Part shown: positions 1 to 12,530 of the stretch, in pieces
Layout of the letters: the number at the start of each line of letters is the position of its first letter
How positions within the stretch are numbered: the stretch's first letter is position 1
DNA from: Coniella vitis
Taxonomy: Eukaryota > Ascomycota > Sordariomycetes > Diaporthales > Schizoparmaceae
DNA length: 64,000 bases
Assembly (NCBI GenBank): GCA_011317545.1
Contig: WUJK01000009.1
Location: forward strand, 1,364,001 to 1,428,000
Reading direction: 5' to 3'
Position numbers and translations under genes: made by a program
The notes under the pieces: generated by a model
What the model was told of the DNA's origin: nothing
Database searches by the model: none
The model's input: only the letters and a program-made list of their open reading frames with translations

Positions 1-1738
1 GACGGGGGATCCAGTTGTGGAATCCAACGGCAAATGGAGATGGAGTTGTGTGTGTGTGTGTGGAAGGGAGGCCCTTCGTTGTTTTTGGGACAAGCTGGAG
101 AACAATGGGGGTGGATCGTACTTGCCCATAGTACATAGTACATAGCAGTATCAGCAGGCCTGCATATGCTGCGCCGCCTCAATGGGGCCGGGTCCGGCTT
201 GGCTTTGGGCTTTGGGCTTTGGCTTAGCTTGTACAGAGATAGGCGTGCATGGATTCCGTAGGCGGCGGTTCTGGCTGTCAGGGCTGTCTGTGGGCTGCAA
301 CTTTGTGACCCGCCGCACTGGACAGGCTAGCCAGGCCAGCCAGGCCAGCCATGCCGCTAAAAACATACTCGCTTACTAGTGGAGCAGAGGCACCGCCAAG
401 GCTGCGTCGGGGGGCCTGCCAAACGCTAGCCAGCCAGTCAGTACTATGTACAACAGTGGGCTCTCCATTAATTGCGCAGCAAAAGGCCTAGGTGGTTCAA
501 CATTCATGCGGTTTCATGGCTTTTATTTCCCTTGTACCTTGCCCCGTGTCTCCGTGGCATGCTTCTTTTCCTCTGCTTTCTCGTCTGCTTCAGTCGCCCC
601 AGTATGTACGACAGTCTCTGTGCGTCCCTGCTTACTCCCTGGGGAGCGGCATGCACACTAGCGGTAGCCCTCTCATTATTTGAAATGCGATCCAAGCCAG
701 TTACGGGGACGACTGTGCCGGACACAGCGCGCACCCTGCAGATCTCGACACAGAAGTTATAGCACCGACAAGGAGAAGCTGAGGATGAGCTGCAGAGACT
801 CGGGCCTTGGTCAGGTCAAGATTGGCCCATTTCTCGTAGCATTCAACAAGTCTGCCCCTGATCTTTCGGGCATTTTCGATCGGTAACGCGCACGCACTAC
901 TGCAATGCCACCTACACAGTGGCAGCCTCATTTGACGCACAAGCAGCAGCAGCAGCAGCACCACCACCACCACCACCAACTCGAGCTCTACACGCTCGGG
1001 CTCAGCACTGCCAAAAATAAACCACACCAAGCACACAAATCCAATACATGGCTGGCTCACAGTCTTCTCCTACGGTGCCTAAGCCAAGGACAGAACAAGC
1101 CAGTCAAAAGGGCACGTTACATGGTCGTAACGGCACTGCAGACAACGGCTGCGGCTGAGTTGCTTTTTTGGCGCTGCGAACGGACCCTTCTTTTCGGGAA
1201 CCCAGCCAAGTCTTGTTTGATTTGCTTCAAAATTCAGAGAATACCAGAAATCGTCACATGATGAATTTAATCGTGAACATGGCTGCCAAGCCAGCCCTGA
1301 ATCCACTCTTCTCTGCAGCTCGCCATCTCCCGTCTCTGTTTACGGTCAAGCACTGTGGAGATGGACGACGGGGAAAGAAGCAAAAATGAACCAAATGATG
1401 GTAATGACTGACAAGCCAGGCACGCTGGAAACACATATTTACGATGTCACATCGGAATACACTTTGCCTCCATTGGGCAACGCAGCCAGCTATTAGGCGA
1501 GCAAAACAAGCAGCCCACTTTTGCAGCCTCCTCGCATCCAGTGATGTCGTGTTGTACGGTATGCGGAATCAGAGCACCGCTCAGATTTCAGGTGAGGACC
1601 CCTATACGGGGGTGGGGGTGGTGTCACTTAGCTAGCCGATGAGGCTGTGCATCACCGCGGGCTGGGGGCCGGCCCCCAGGGGAGGGATTCGCTCTCTAGA
1701 AGACGAGAAGATCGCCGTTTCTTCTTTCTTCCCACGCT
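1..1738. other. gene-free stretch with simple repeats
   Basis: I see no coding region I can support here. The stretch has a short TG run near 47-61, a CAG run that turns into CAC near 941-979, and copies of a TACATAGTAC-type motif near 128-146 and 441-452. Open frames crossing it are short, overlap on both strands and include repeat-encoded Gln/His runs, so I left them out. Confidence 0.6.
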
Positions 1739-2706
1739 ATGGTGTACTCTTATGATGTAGCCATTGGCTTACAGCAGAACTATAGTGACTCTCGGGACGC
1801 TATCTACGACTTTTGATACTGGACTTGCCAGCAGACAGGAAAAGCTTTCTAGGGCAACGGAAGTGGCAATAGTCCCAAGGACTACGATAGTGATGAGAGA
1901 TTTATAAGACAGTACTATAGTATACTAGGTACAGGACACAACTCTAAATTGCCGCCCTTACCGACCAAGCTCACAGATTATAATAGATTCCGCTATCAGT
2001 AGATGAGGCCGCTTGTGGAGGGAAACAAACAAGAATGACAAAGGCCTTTGAATATAGGATTTGAAAAAGGTTGTCGTTATTCGTCAGCGATCGAGGACTT
2101 AGTATCAGAGATCGATTCCCTCGAGCCAGAACACTATGATTGAAAGCAAGCTCTCGTATCACGATTCCGTAAAACCCTGGCTGGCGTGATATTCAGCTGG
2201 ATTAGCATCCATGGTCTATCATCCGGCTAAGCAGGCTCAAAGTCCCCTGCCAGTATAATACTGAACATCGGATCAGAGCGAATATAAAGAACGAATCCAG
2301 GACACCGATTCGGAACGATACACCCATTAATGAGCCTACCAACGGACCAGAAATGTCTCAGAGTTTGATACGGAACGGAACGAGACAGCCATTGCTATAT
2401 GCTGAATTCTAATAGAAGTACCCATACAGTCGACTACTCACTACTGCTGGGTCTGCTTCCCTGTATACCGTGAGCTGACACCCTGCACAAGCACTTGTTT
2501 CCTGGCTGAAGTTGAGACTGCTGCCAAGGCTTTTCGGTGAAGTGACCAGCAGATTTCATCGACTAAAATGCGCAATTGTATCACTTGTAGAAGAGAGCGA
2601 ATCTCTGTTTGATGCTAGTGTCAATCAACGGCTGGGCTTTGATCTGCTAAGTGCAAGACAGAGACATGAAACTCTATATCTATATATAGCTGACGATTGC
2701 TCTTGA
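1739..2706 (+). pseudogene. possible relic of a coding sequence, family unknown
   Basis: One plus-strand frame starting with ATG at 1739 reads as protein-like text between stops for about 180 codons. An example is the stretch around 2090-2140 containing EDLVSEIDSLEPEH. Stops fall at 1814, 1850, 2000, 2036, 2141, 2228 and 2285. After 2285 a shifted frame and then an open run at 2512-2706 read similarly. Each of the first six stops could come from CAG, CAA or CGA by one C-to-T change. The stop density is about what a random frame would give, so the case rests on how the segments read. It may be non-coding DNA. I do not recognise a family. Confidence 0.25.
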
Positions 2707-3080
2707 CATGGTGTTATTTGGCGTGTGTGATTTATTACACAAGTTCCCCTTCCAACACGTAGGAACCTTTGATCTCTTTTCGGGCACCCCTCTCGGGTGC
2801 TTATGCTCGATGCACCTCCCCTCCCCCCCTTTGGCGGCCGGCTCACTATGCAGGCGTTTCTGACTTGTACAGTATTCCGATTTTGGTGGTTTCCTAACAC
2901 TGGTGCCTGGCTCTGGCATTTAACTCTGGCTTATTGCCAAGTCGCCCCAGCAAGCCTGGGGAGTGGGTGGCTTGATTGACTCCTTGGCCCGTACAGTAGT
3001 TCAAACATTGACTTTTATACTCGTCACTATCAGGTAAATTACCACAACACAATGCACTATATGCCCGTCCCCTTCCTTCC

Positions 3081-3083
<3 letters not shown>

Positions 3084-3113
<30 letters not shown>
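3084..3113. repeat. (AT)n microsatellite
   Basis: This is an uninterrupted AT dinucleotide run of about 28 bases in intergenic DNA. Confidence 0.9.
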
Positions 3114-3115
<2 letters not shown>

Positions 3116-3837
3116 CTCTTTGAAGAATCCTTATGGGTGTTTAGGTCTGTCACTTTCCTGATAGCACTGCAAACCGTGTTGTTCTTGGTTCTATGAGGCT
3201 GACTTGATATGAATCTTTGGCAGGCAGAGGCTGATAGTCTTCGGCTTGCCATTTGCAATTGTGTAATATGAGTATAGAACTAGAGATTCCCGATTGATCG
3301 TGATAGAACTTAGAGGGTATGTCAACGAGCCAATGCTCTTCCTGATAGAGTATTCAAACACGGTTATGTAGTAGTCGCCCTTCTGTATACATCACTTGAT
3401 ACTCCCTATACTGCTTAGCAACTTACTATGTAATGCCATCTTAATTAATGCGTAAGACTGAATCCCCAACTCTGCCTGTGCCATGCACTCGGGAAACAAT
3501 TCCTACATCGGCGTCAGGTGTCCTTCAGGCGCCACTCCACAATGTGTCATCTTCTCACTGCTTGGCGGCCCTTTCCCCCCTTGCTTTCGCTTCCCGGCAT
3601 TAAGCATCTTGTATGTCCGCCCTTCGGATGACTGCGCTCTTAGTGTTCTTTATGTTTCGGCGTTCAGAAACATACTCCTCACAACTGGGTCTACTTGAGC
3701 GTTGGCTCAAGGATTTTCGGCTTTTATGTATTAGTTCGGTGATAGGAAGGCTTGGGGTAGTGAGCACTCGATCTCGGCGTAGATCCTTGAGGCCAAAGAA
3801 TCCCAATTTGTCGAGGGTGCTATGCCCTAGCATTACG

Positions 3838-3845
3838 TATAAATA
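3838..3845 (+). promoter_or_regulatory. TATA box candidate
   Basis: TATAAATA lies 92 bases upstream of the ATG at 3937 on the same strand. This is a plausible core promoter position for that gene. The call is by motif and spacing only. Confidence 0.45.
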
Positions 3846-3936
3846 AGCCAGCAACTCTCAGTATAATACAAGTCATCATATAGCCCATCAAGCTACATCT
3901 TGTGCGCTTTTCTCGAGTTCCAACAAGCCAGAAGAA

Positions 3937-5025
3937 ATGAAGGCGAGCATGCTACCGACTCTGGCTGTCTTCTCAGCCTGCTTGGCAGCAACGGCAGCAG
4001 CTAGAGTAACAACACGCCCTTACTCCGCTCATCCTGTGGAACCCGTTCGCACACTCTACGAATTCCCCCTAGGCACATATGCCGAGAACCTGGCTGTACG
4101 GTCAAACGGCCAGATCCTCGTCAACACACTCTCGTACCCCAAGCTCTTTGTCGTCGAGCCCGACTTGCCTGGCGAGGTCTTCGTCGTGTACGAGTTTTCC
4201 GACATTCTTGGCCTCAGTGGCATTGTCGAGTATCAGCCAGATGTCTTTGCGGTGCTGACGGGAAACTTCTCGTTCGCCACGGGCGATCCTGGCGCAGGAA
4301 CGTGGGCCGTCTGGAGCATCGACTTGGGCGGTTTTAAAGTCACATTGAACGATAGCACGGCGACCTCCCAGCATCCACCTCGAGTTACCAAGATTGCAGA
4401 CGTTCCGGAGGCGACCTTTTTGAATGGGCTTTCTTCGTTGACGTTAGCCGACGGGAAGGCGCTCCTTATTATTGGCGATGTCAAGTCAGGGGTGGTTTAC
4501 ACCATGTATCCTGATACTGGTGATTATACTGTGTTGGTCAACAACACATATACTGCTCCAGGGAAGTTGTATGATTTTGGCACAGCCGGTACAGACGGTG
4601 TCCAGGTTCGAGACGGCGTCCTATATTTCGATAACCCAAGCCAAGGTACGCTGGCCAAGGTGACGCTCAACGAGACAACAGGTGAGGCAGAAGGCGACTT
4701 TGAAGTGATTGCTCAAACAGCCACAACGACGGTTCAATGGGATGACTTTGCATTTGACTGTGCCGGCCACATCTTGATTGCAACAGGAGGGGCCAACACC
4801 ATTGAAAGGATAGATCTCCATGGGAACATTCAGATTGTTGCTGGTAATCTCAACTCGACAACCATCGCGGAACCGACATCTGGAAAGTTTGGCAGGCGAG
4901 AAATTGATGCTGATGTTTTGTATGTCGCAACGGGTGGCGGATTAGCAACGCCAGTGGATGGTGATGTCACGATCGGAGGCCAGGTGTTGGCGATCAAGAT
5001 GGGTATCAAGGGTTCATTTTGTTAG
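3937..5025 (+). CDS. secreted SMP-30/TolB-type beta-propeller protein
   Basis: This is a single-exon gene of 362 aa. The first 22 or so residues form a clear signal peptide (MKASMLPTLAVFSACLAATA, then AAR), so the product is probably exported. The rest shows the repeated pattern of a six-bladed propeller: blade strands such as YAENLAVRSNGQILVN, FLNGLSSLTLADGKALLIIG and WDDFAFDCAGHILIAT recur at roughly 50-70 residue spacing. Several N-glycosylation sequons (NFS, NDS, NNT, NET, NST) fit secretion. Proteins of this SMP-30/gluconolactonase/strictosidine-synthase-like fold include lactonases and hydrolases, but many fungal members have no known substrate. I cannot assign one, and I did not identify a complete set of metal ligands. 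The ATG at 3937 is the first in frame, and a TATAAATA lies 92 bases upstream. No intron is needed. It is separated by a long leader from NST1 downstream. Confidence 0.8.
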   Translation: MKASMLPTLAVFSACLAATAAARVTTRPYSAHPVEPVRTLYEFPLGTYAENLAVRSNGQILVNTLSYPKLFVVEPDLPGEVFVVYEFSDILGLSGIVEYQPDVFAVLTGNFSFATGDPGAGTWAVWSIDLGGFKVTLNDSTATSQHPPRVTKIADVPEATFLNGLSSLTLADGKALLIIGDVKSGVVYTMYPDTGDYTVLVNNTYTAPGKLYDFGTAGTDGVQVRDGVLYFDNPSQGTLAKVTLNETTGEAEGDFEVIAQTATTTVQWDDFAFDCAGHILIATGGANTIERIDLHGNIQIVAGNLNSTTIAEPTSGKFGRREIDADVLYVATGGGLATPVDGDVTIGGQVLAIKMGIKGSFC

Positions 5026-6478
5026 GCATGAGGCGTAAGTGGCCTGCGCGTACCCGAGTATGTTGGATGACAGGCCTGTGTAATGAACAGACAAGTAGAA
5101 TCAAGATGGATGTTGCAGTCTTGGATAAGAAATGGACCGTCAAGGTTCGCTGGGCAAGACAGAGAGACACGTTCGTAACGTCACGTGATGAGCGGAATGC
5201 AATGAGACTGGCTGTCACTGCAAAGTATCTTGACTGCAATAGCATTATGGCGAGATACCTAAGCGGAACAGGCCCTGATCCACCGCCGCCCCAAGCGCCT
5301 TGCCTGCCTTCCCGTTTGCCGAGCCCGATGCTGACGGCAATGGGAAAACTGGATGAGAGCCTCAGATTTGGGCCAGTTGCCCGCGCCTGCACCTGCCTTG
5401 CACCTGCAGTACCGCACCCCAGAACGGCCAAACCCACCACCGAACGCAGTTGCCGCCGCCGCCAACCTCGAGAACCTCCATTCCTTGTGTCTATTCTGCG
5501 TCTCTTTGACCGCTGCCACTGAGCCACTACCACCAACCACCGCCGCTACCACACAACCCTCCAGTAGCCCTTTTGAGCTGGCCACTCGGTCCTTTTGCAG
5601 CGTGTCCGTCCGTCGTGTGGTGCAGGTAAGTCCAGTCAAAAGTCAGGCCCGCTGGTTGGGGCTGGGCTGGGCTGGGCTGGGCTGCAGCAAAGACGCAGCC
5701 CCTCCTCCTTCTTCTGTTTCTGCCCCAGTGCCAGTGTCCCCCCGGCCGCTGTGCCAGCCTCCAACCCTTGCCCTGTGTTGCGCAGTGCTACCCTGGTCAC
5801 TGCCCTGTGCCCACTGTCGCCTGCCTACTGTCCACTGTCCATTGCCCACTCGGCCCTGCAGACCAGACCAGACCAGACCAGGCACAGTCCCTAGCGGCCT
5901 GAACACCTGCCTCTGCGCTGAACCGAATTGCAGTTGGTTGTTGACGATGGCTCTGTTGCCATTACAAACTCCCTTGCCACGGCCACCATAACATCACCAA
6001 CACCACCACCACCCTCTCCTCCTTCGCTACACCACCGCGCGCAGCACATTGATCCTAACTCTCATCGATTCGTTCCTTCGCTGCCAGTCCCCTTTCTCAT
6101 CTGCGCCAACCTGTCTGTACCACCCCTCCGTCTGTTTCGCCCTTGGCCTCAGCCGCCCCTCACAAGCTCCCCTCCAAGCTGCCGACTTCTCTTGGCCCTT
6201 TCAGCTTCGCATGCCCATGCTTCTGGCCGCATCCTCTGTCTCGTCAAAATCGCCCAGGCCTTGACGATATGCTCACTTGCTGACTATCCTATTCGACACC
6301 CAACAGGACGCGATCCATCCAACCCCGACCGACTCTCCAGATCATCCTTCTAGCTTTGGTCGCCCTCGTGGCCCCTTGGCCCTTCCCGCACACCAACAGA
6401 GGAGCTGTTGCCGACCAAATCCCTCTCTAATGACACGACTATCCAGCCGCCTTCTCTTCTCATAGAACTCTCTTTAGT
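5026..6478 (+). other. long pyrimidine-rich leader/promoter of NST1
   Basis: This is 1.45 kb without a convincing gene, strongly C/T-rich on the plus strand from about 5280 to 6470. It contains five tandem GGGCT-like units near 5657-5683, a short tandem of CCAGA near 5862-5880, and several upstream ATGs. A strong donor-like CAG/GTAAGT sits at 5621-5630, with pyrimidine-tract acceptors downstream, for example CTTTCAG ending at 6204 or CCCAACAG ending near 6306. A spliced 5' UTR is therefore possible. Open frames here are low-complexity Pro/Ser reads of the C/T bias. Confidence 0.5.
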
Positions 6479-9400
6479 ATGAAGGCCAAGGGAGGAGCTC
6501 GGTCCCAGCCGGCACCAGCCGCTGCCCAGCAACCACCGATATCTCCCACTGCCAAGGGCGCCAAGTACAGGAATCGAGATGGTTCCAAGTTCATAACCCT
6601 GCCGGACAGCACCTCGGCTCCCAGCTCGACACCACCATCGCCCGCACCTGGCGCTGCACTTCCTGCGAAATCTTCAGCCTCCGCGGTCGCCGACGCAGCT
6701 CCCAGCAATGGACCCACCAGCGTCAATCGCAAGAAACAAAAGCGTCGCGAAAAGGAACGAGCTAAGGCTGCCGCGGCCGCCGCCCTTAATGGCGCATCCG
6801 ATTCTTCGCTACCAGGCAACCATATGCAACCCCGCGATGTGGACACGATCGAGGAAAGCGACGAAGCCGACCAATTCGACGGCGTTTCCCGGGAGACGCA
6901 CGCTCCGACCAACGGCCATGTACTAGAGCCCACCCAAAAGGCAAAGAAGTCGAAAAAGAAGAAAAAGAAGGGAGGCGCGGCGGCGGCGGCGGACGACGAC
7001 GATGGCCAACCAGTCTCTTCTTCGGCACCGCAACCTGCCGTATCGCATAGCTCGGGCATCTCGAGGGAGCGCATATGGAACACCAGCTCTCAGGAAGAGC
7101 GAGAGAGGATCAAGGAGTTCTGGCTGGGGCTTGGCGAGGATGACCGTAAATCTCTGGTCAAAGTCGAGAAGGATGCTGTGCTGAAAAAGATGAAGGAACA
7201 GCAAAAGCACACGTGCAGTTGCTCCGTCTGTGGTAGGAAGCGCACTGCGATAGAGGAAGAACTCGAGGGCTTATACGACGCATACTACGAAGAATTGGAG
7301 CAATTCGCGAACCACCCACAACAGGACGGACATCCGCCAATGATGGGCTCGTCGCGACACTTTAGCTTCCCCCGGAGCGGCAGATTTCCGAGTTATGCAG
7401 GCCACCAACCTTCGCGCGGACGAATAGTGGAACACGTTGGAGACGACGAAGAAGAAGAAGAGCTGGACGAGCCATACAGCGACGAAGAGATTGATGATGA
7501 AGCGTACAGCGACGACGAGCCAGAAGAGGAAGTACCACGAGATTACGCAGCTGACTTCTTCAATTTCGGAAGTAGTCTGACTGTTCAGGGTATGAAACAA
7601 ATTTATTCGGCGTCCCCTTGTCCTTGGATACTCCCGGGTTTGGATAATTGGTAACATTGCTTTTGACTCTAGGTGGCATTCTCACGGTGGCGGACGATCT
7701 CCTGAAGAACGATGGCAAGAAATTCATCGAAATGATGGAGCAGCTCGCAGAACGGCGTATGGCACGCGAAGTTGACTCTGCCCAAGATCCTTATGCTCGA
7801 AACTACGGTCATGGTGTGAACGGCGGACTCCCCGGTCACGATCATCCTGCGTCTCCGCCTGTGGACGAGGAAGAGTACGAGGATGATGATGACGAGGACT
7901 ACGACTCTCAAGAGGACGACGAGTACGAGGAGGATGACGATGTGCGTACAACTCTATGTAGTCTACGTTGTGCCGGAGATCACGACAGCTCATGTTATTT
8001 TTTCTTTATTTCTTTTTATTTCTGAATGTGGATATGGGAACCTGACAGAGAACAGGACACGATGACCGAAGAACAGCGTATGGAGGAGGGCCGGCGAATG
8101 TTCCAGATATTTGCCGCACGAATGTTTGAGCAGCGCGTACTGCAAGCCTACCGCGAAAAGGTTGCAAGGGAGCGTCAAGCTAAGCTCATGGAAGAGGAGG
8201 AGGAAGAGTTGCGCAAGGAAGAAGCTCGTAAGGAAAAGAAGGCTAAAGAGGCCCAGAAAAAGAAAGAAAAAGCGGCACAAAAGAAGGCTGCAGCTGCAGA
8301 GGAGAAAGCGCGCAAAGAAGCAGAACGAGCTGCAGAAGAAGCTGCACGACGACAGGCAGAGGCTGAAAAGGCCGAGGAAGCGCGGCGCAAAGCGGAGGAG
8401 AAACGTAAGAAACGGGAGGCGCAGAAGAAAGAGGAGGAAGAAGAGCGCGCACGAAAGGAGGCCGAGCGGCAACGGCAGAAACAACTTCACGCCGAGCAGG
8501 AGCGCAAGGCCAGAGAGGCCAAGGAGCGCGAAAAGAAGGCTCGTGAAGAACGCTTGCAAAAGGAAAAGGAGGCCCGGGAGCAGAAAGAACGCGAGGCTAA
8601 GGAGCTCAAGGAGAAACAAGAAGCTAGCAAGAGGCAAAAAGAAAAGGATCTGGAGAGTAAAGCCTCCAAGACCGACGCCAAGGCGAGCCAAAAGCAAAAG
8701 CAGCAGGAAGAGCGAGCAGCTAAGAAAGCCGCGGCTCTTGCAGCAACAGCAAGGCCTGTCACGATGATTCTCCCCAAAAGACCGGCCCAGCCAGCGACAA
8801 ATCCGGCACTGCCTGTCCTCCCTCAACAGCATCCGATAACATTAGCCGCATCTTCTGCATCACCCAGGCCTTCAATCGCTGCGCCTGCATTGCCAAAAGC
8901 GCCGACACCCGTGCGGCCGCGTCAGACCTCACAGCAGGATGGCATCTCAATAGCGGCGGTACCGGGCACCAGCTTGATATCGGAAAATGCCGGTCGGTTG
9001 AGTCACTCGCCCTCCCACTACACACCCGCGCCCAACAGTCCTCGCTTGGATGCCTCGACAAGCCATAGAGGAAGTGTGGCGAGCCATCATTCTGCGAATG
9101 CATCCCACACAATTTCGCCATTGCAACCGAATTTGGCACGGTTCCCCCCCAGCAACCAACCACCTCTAGCTAACATGCCGCCCACAGCCATGAGCTTTCC
9201 GCCAGGCCTCCACGCTGGGCCGCCGGGGTTTGCAAGTCCGATATTTGCGCCCGTGACGGGTTTTAGGCCGCCTCCAGGAATGGCACCACCGGGACTAAGC
9301 AGCCCTTTGCTCAATCGAGGATTCCCCGCTCCTGTCCCTCCGCCAGGATTCCATCAGCAAATTTCTGACGCGATGGGCCCGTTTGGCGTTCATGGATCCA

Positions 9401-10266
9401 AGGACGCGGTTCCAAGTTCGCACTCGCGCCAACCATCCGGCGGCGGTTTCGAATCTCCTATGATGCATGCTGCGCAGCCGATTGGTCGTCCTACGCCAAT
9501 CGGTCGGCCAGCATCCATTGTGCAGGGACAGCGACCGTCGATGGGGTCGCCCTCGTCTGGAAATGCAGTCAAGAGTGGCGACGATCCGGAGAACCACCTT
9601 GGAAGCAGTGCGCTCTTGGATGATTCTGAGGACGTGGTTCCCACGCTACCACCATTTGCCCCTGGCCAACGGCGCAGCTATGCAGCGCCTGGACGACCAC
9701 AGGCTTTCCCGTCTGTGCCGTTTGGTGATCCCGGAATCCTGTCCCAGTCCCAGCCACTATGGAGCTCCAGTCCGATACAGCCTTCTGTCATGAACCCTTT
9801 TGGACAGTCGCCAGCCCCGCCTCCCGGTCTGGGTGGTCCTGGGGGATGGCCTATTGCGAGTCCCATCCCAGGCTTCAGTGCGCCCATAGGTATCGGCCGG
9901 CAGCCTGGGCCCCCCAAACCCCCTGCCAGCGTCGTCAGACAAACACTTTGTCGAGTGTGTCGTGACTTTTATGTGCAGGCGCCGACTGAGGACGGTTTCG
10001 TCGCTGTCAGTCTGGTGCAGGACACACTCAAGGATCGGGTGGAGCACAATCCGCTTGGCAACGGCCCCATCACAGAAAAGGATATTCTAGCTCTGTGCGA
10101 GACGGAAGGGACTATGATCAACGGAGGCGGGACCTTTGACATTCGCGATGAGGCCAATGGCACGAAGAGCATCCGGTGGAACCAGGACAAGATGCCTCAA
10201 ACATATGGCGGGGGCTTTGGTGCCCCTGGCCAATTGACAAGTCCGAGCTCATCCTTCAGTCGATAG
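6479..10266 (+). CDS. NST1: stress response protein Nst1
   Basis: NST1 proteins are fungal factors linked to salt tolerance; yeast Nst1 acts as a negative factor. I join exons 6479-7589, 7673-7941 and 8056-10266 (1196 aa) through GTATGA..TAG and GTGCGT..CAG introns of 83 and 114 nt; all frames agree. Family hallmarks are visible: a basic Ala-rich N-terminus, the block WNTSSQEERERIKEFWLGL, a CSCSVCG cysteine motif near residue 246, an acidic stretch around 320-360, and the conserved GGILTVADDLLKNDGKKFIE spanning intron 1. A Lys/Glu/Arg-rich coiled coil runs from about 496 to 690, followed by a Pro/Ser/Gly-rich disordered region and a conserved C-terminal block starting CRVCRDFYV near 1090. Length matches filamentous-fungal orthologues. 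The ATG at 6479 is the first in this frame after the C/T-rich leader. Confidence 0.93.
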
Positions 10267-10719
10267 AGAGTTCTGGAACCATTCTAGCCTCAAAAAAATC
10301 AAACTCTTGGGACATGACGCAAGCTTGCCTTTTGCGTCTTGATCTTTGTGACCTTGAGCTTCTGTGACTTTGTCTTGAGCGGAATGAAAGTCAACTGGGT
10401 ATCGTAGGTGCCGTCGTCACTGATATGTTGCCGTTATCCACGTTTGTTTCGCACCTTACCAGAGGTCCGAGTGAGTGTAAGCCAGAATCTGGGTATGTAT
10501 TATCATGGTTTTGGTTTATGCCAAAGCATCAGTTATTTTTGATGATTTCACAAGTACCTCTAATTATATATCCCGGACGGTCGAGATGCTACCCGTTTGC
10601 GAGTTTGCCAGCATCGGACTGGACGGCTAGAGGCAGCTGCTATCCAGACTAACTTAGAGTCTTGGAAAGACGATGAACTTATTTTGAGCGAATAACTCGT
10701 AGATGTTTCAATATCCTAT

Positions 10720-10928
10720 TCAGATACTCAGCCCATTCTTTCTACATTCCTCAAAGCGTCCGCCCAGTTCATACAGCAATTGGTGGTATTTTGATAATAC
10801 TTTTATCCACGCATCGACGATCGTTTCATACTGCTTCAAGGCAAGGTTCGGATGTAGATACTCACCAAGTTGTATATAGTCTCTAGTGAAGATCATCCAT
10901 TCTATGAATTCAAGAGACTTTTCTGTCA
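10720..10928 (-). other. short protein-like open segment, unrecognised
   Basis: This minus-strand segment encodes about 68 residues of ordinary globular composition (for example LGEYLHPNLALKQYETIVD and LSKYHQLLYELGGRF) before a stop. It has no ATG start. A TTGACAG acceptor-like sequence directly precedes it, so it could be the last exon of a lost or undetected gene. Upstream on the minus strand is a homopurine tract with no matching exon. It may be a chance frame in AT-rich DNA. Confidence 0.2.
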
Positions 10929-12530
10929 ATTATGATTCAAATGGTTACATTATGGTCTTTGCTATTATTTGTTCTTTTCGCTTGTCTTTGTCTTCGACTT
11001 CTTATTATATTTTTGTATTTGCCTTGTTTTGGTCTGACTTTTCTTTTTCTTTCTGTCCTTGTTTTTATGTATTCTTGATTCTTTTTTTCTTCTTTCTTTT
11101 CTTTTTTCTTACTGTATTTCATCCGACCCGAAAGTTTTCCCTCTTATACAGAGAATTAAAGGTAATTAAATTCTTGCCATCATGAAAATACCCATATTAT
11201 AACGCTGTGATCATTTCAACCCATTATTTTCTTCATTATCTCCCAAGACCAGCCCAGGAAAATAGCGAAAAAAAAAAAGTTGAGTACAGAAAACTTGTCG
11301 CATCACCTGGAGACAGTGTAATACCAGGGACACAGTAGGAAATCAGGCTCCGCAGCACTGTTGGTTATAAGCAAGCTTATACCCAAGGACTGACTGCGAA
11401 GTTGATCTCCTGAGATATTGCAGAAAAATTGTGGTAACATGGTTATGTCAACAGTTGTTACACTGAAGAAGAACAGATACTACATCTAATCAAAGCCTAA
11501 TACAAGACTTGAGAAGGTTGGAAGGGAGGAAAAAGAGAGAAGGCAGAGAAGAGAAAAGGAGGGATGGTGAGGATATTTATATGCGAGAGGGGGGGCTTAT
11601 CGGAATTGTAAGGCGGTGCAGTTGTGTTTTGGTGTGATGCCGCTGTTGCCTGATATGAGAGTAGCAGGGGTGGGCCAGAAACACCGGCGAGGAGTCATCG
11701 GAGTAAACAGATGAGAAAGCGGGAACAGTGACAGTGCCATTAAACGTGGGTTCTATGGGCTTTGGAAGAAGGTAAGCATTGAGTTTTTATCATTTTCTGA
11801 CTCATGAGGCTTCATGATATTATGAGTGGTGAAGAGCCGTTTTTCTATTCCTGAATATGTATGTTCTTACTGTGTGCTTTTCGTACGGCCTGAAGAAGAA
11901 CATTTCTCGGCACCAAGGAGGTCCCAGATGAGGACGGTTGTCGGCCCTGGCAACATGACGGGACTAACAGGTAGGAATTGATACTACAGGCATTACATTC
12001 ATATAAAGACATACTTGACCTTACCAGCAACCTTGGCCTTTGCCCTGTAGAACTGCCGTATTGCTATCTGCTCGGCCTCCCCAGTGAGACATCTATCTAG
12101 GAGGAGTCGGAGCGTGTCCGGGTGAGCACATTACTACGGCTCACATTGCGCACGATACCAGCCTTGTGCCGGTAATGGTGTATTTGCTTCGGGCTTCTTC
12201 GAAATAGCTTACCCGTTGTAGAATATGCTCAAGTCTTTGGAGATATCTTGCGCTGTCGGGCCCAGCTCACGAAAGCGAACGAATATTTGCATTTATTCAG
12301 AGACTCATCCCGACATTGCAGGGAGCGCTCGGCGGTTAGTTGAGAATGATCAGCTCCCAGGGCTTGTTCTATGAATGGATCAGATGTGCAGCTAGCAATG
12401 CATAAAATAGGCCATGGCCATCCCTTCTTCTAGATGCAGCAATCTGAAAAGTCCAGATCCACTTGAGTGAGCAAGAAGGATATCCGTGGTTAAAACACCC
12501 CTGGTCAAGCTGAGAAAGCTGGACGCTAGG

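Larger units (their letters stand above)
2707..3936. other. intergenic, upstream of the beta-propeller gene
   Basis: No gene is visible. The interval contains an AT dinucleotide tract at about 3084-3113 and the promoter region of the gene starting at 3937. Confidence 0.6.

Noticed and set aside
7990..8832. A 280-codon minus-strand frame rich in Leu/Phe that looks like a membrane protein
   Set aside because: It is the antisense of the Lys/Glu-rich coiled coil of NST1; AAG/GAG codons read backwards give Leu/Phe.
10937..11122. Lys/Arg-rich minus-strand frame of 61 codons
   Set aside because: It is the complement of a T-rich tract; low complexity with no exon context.
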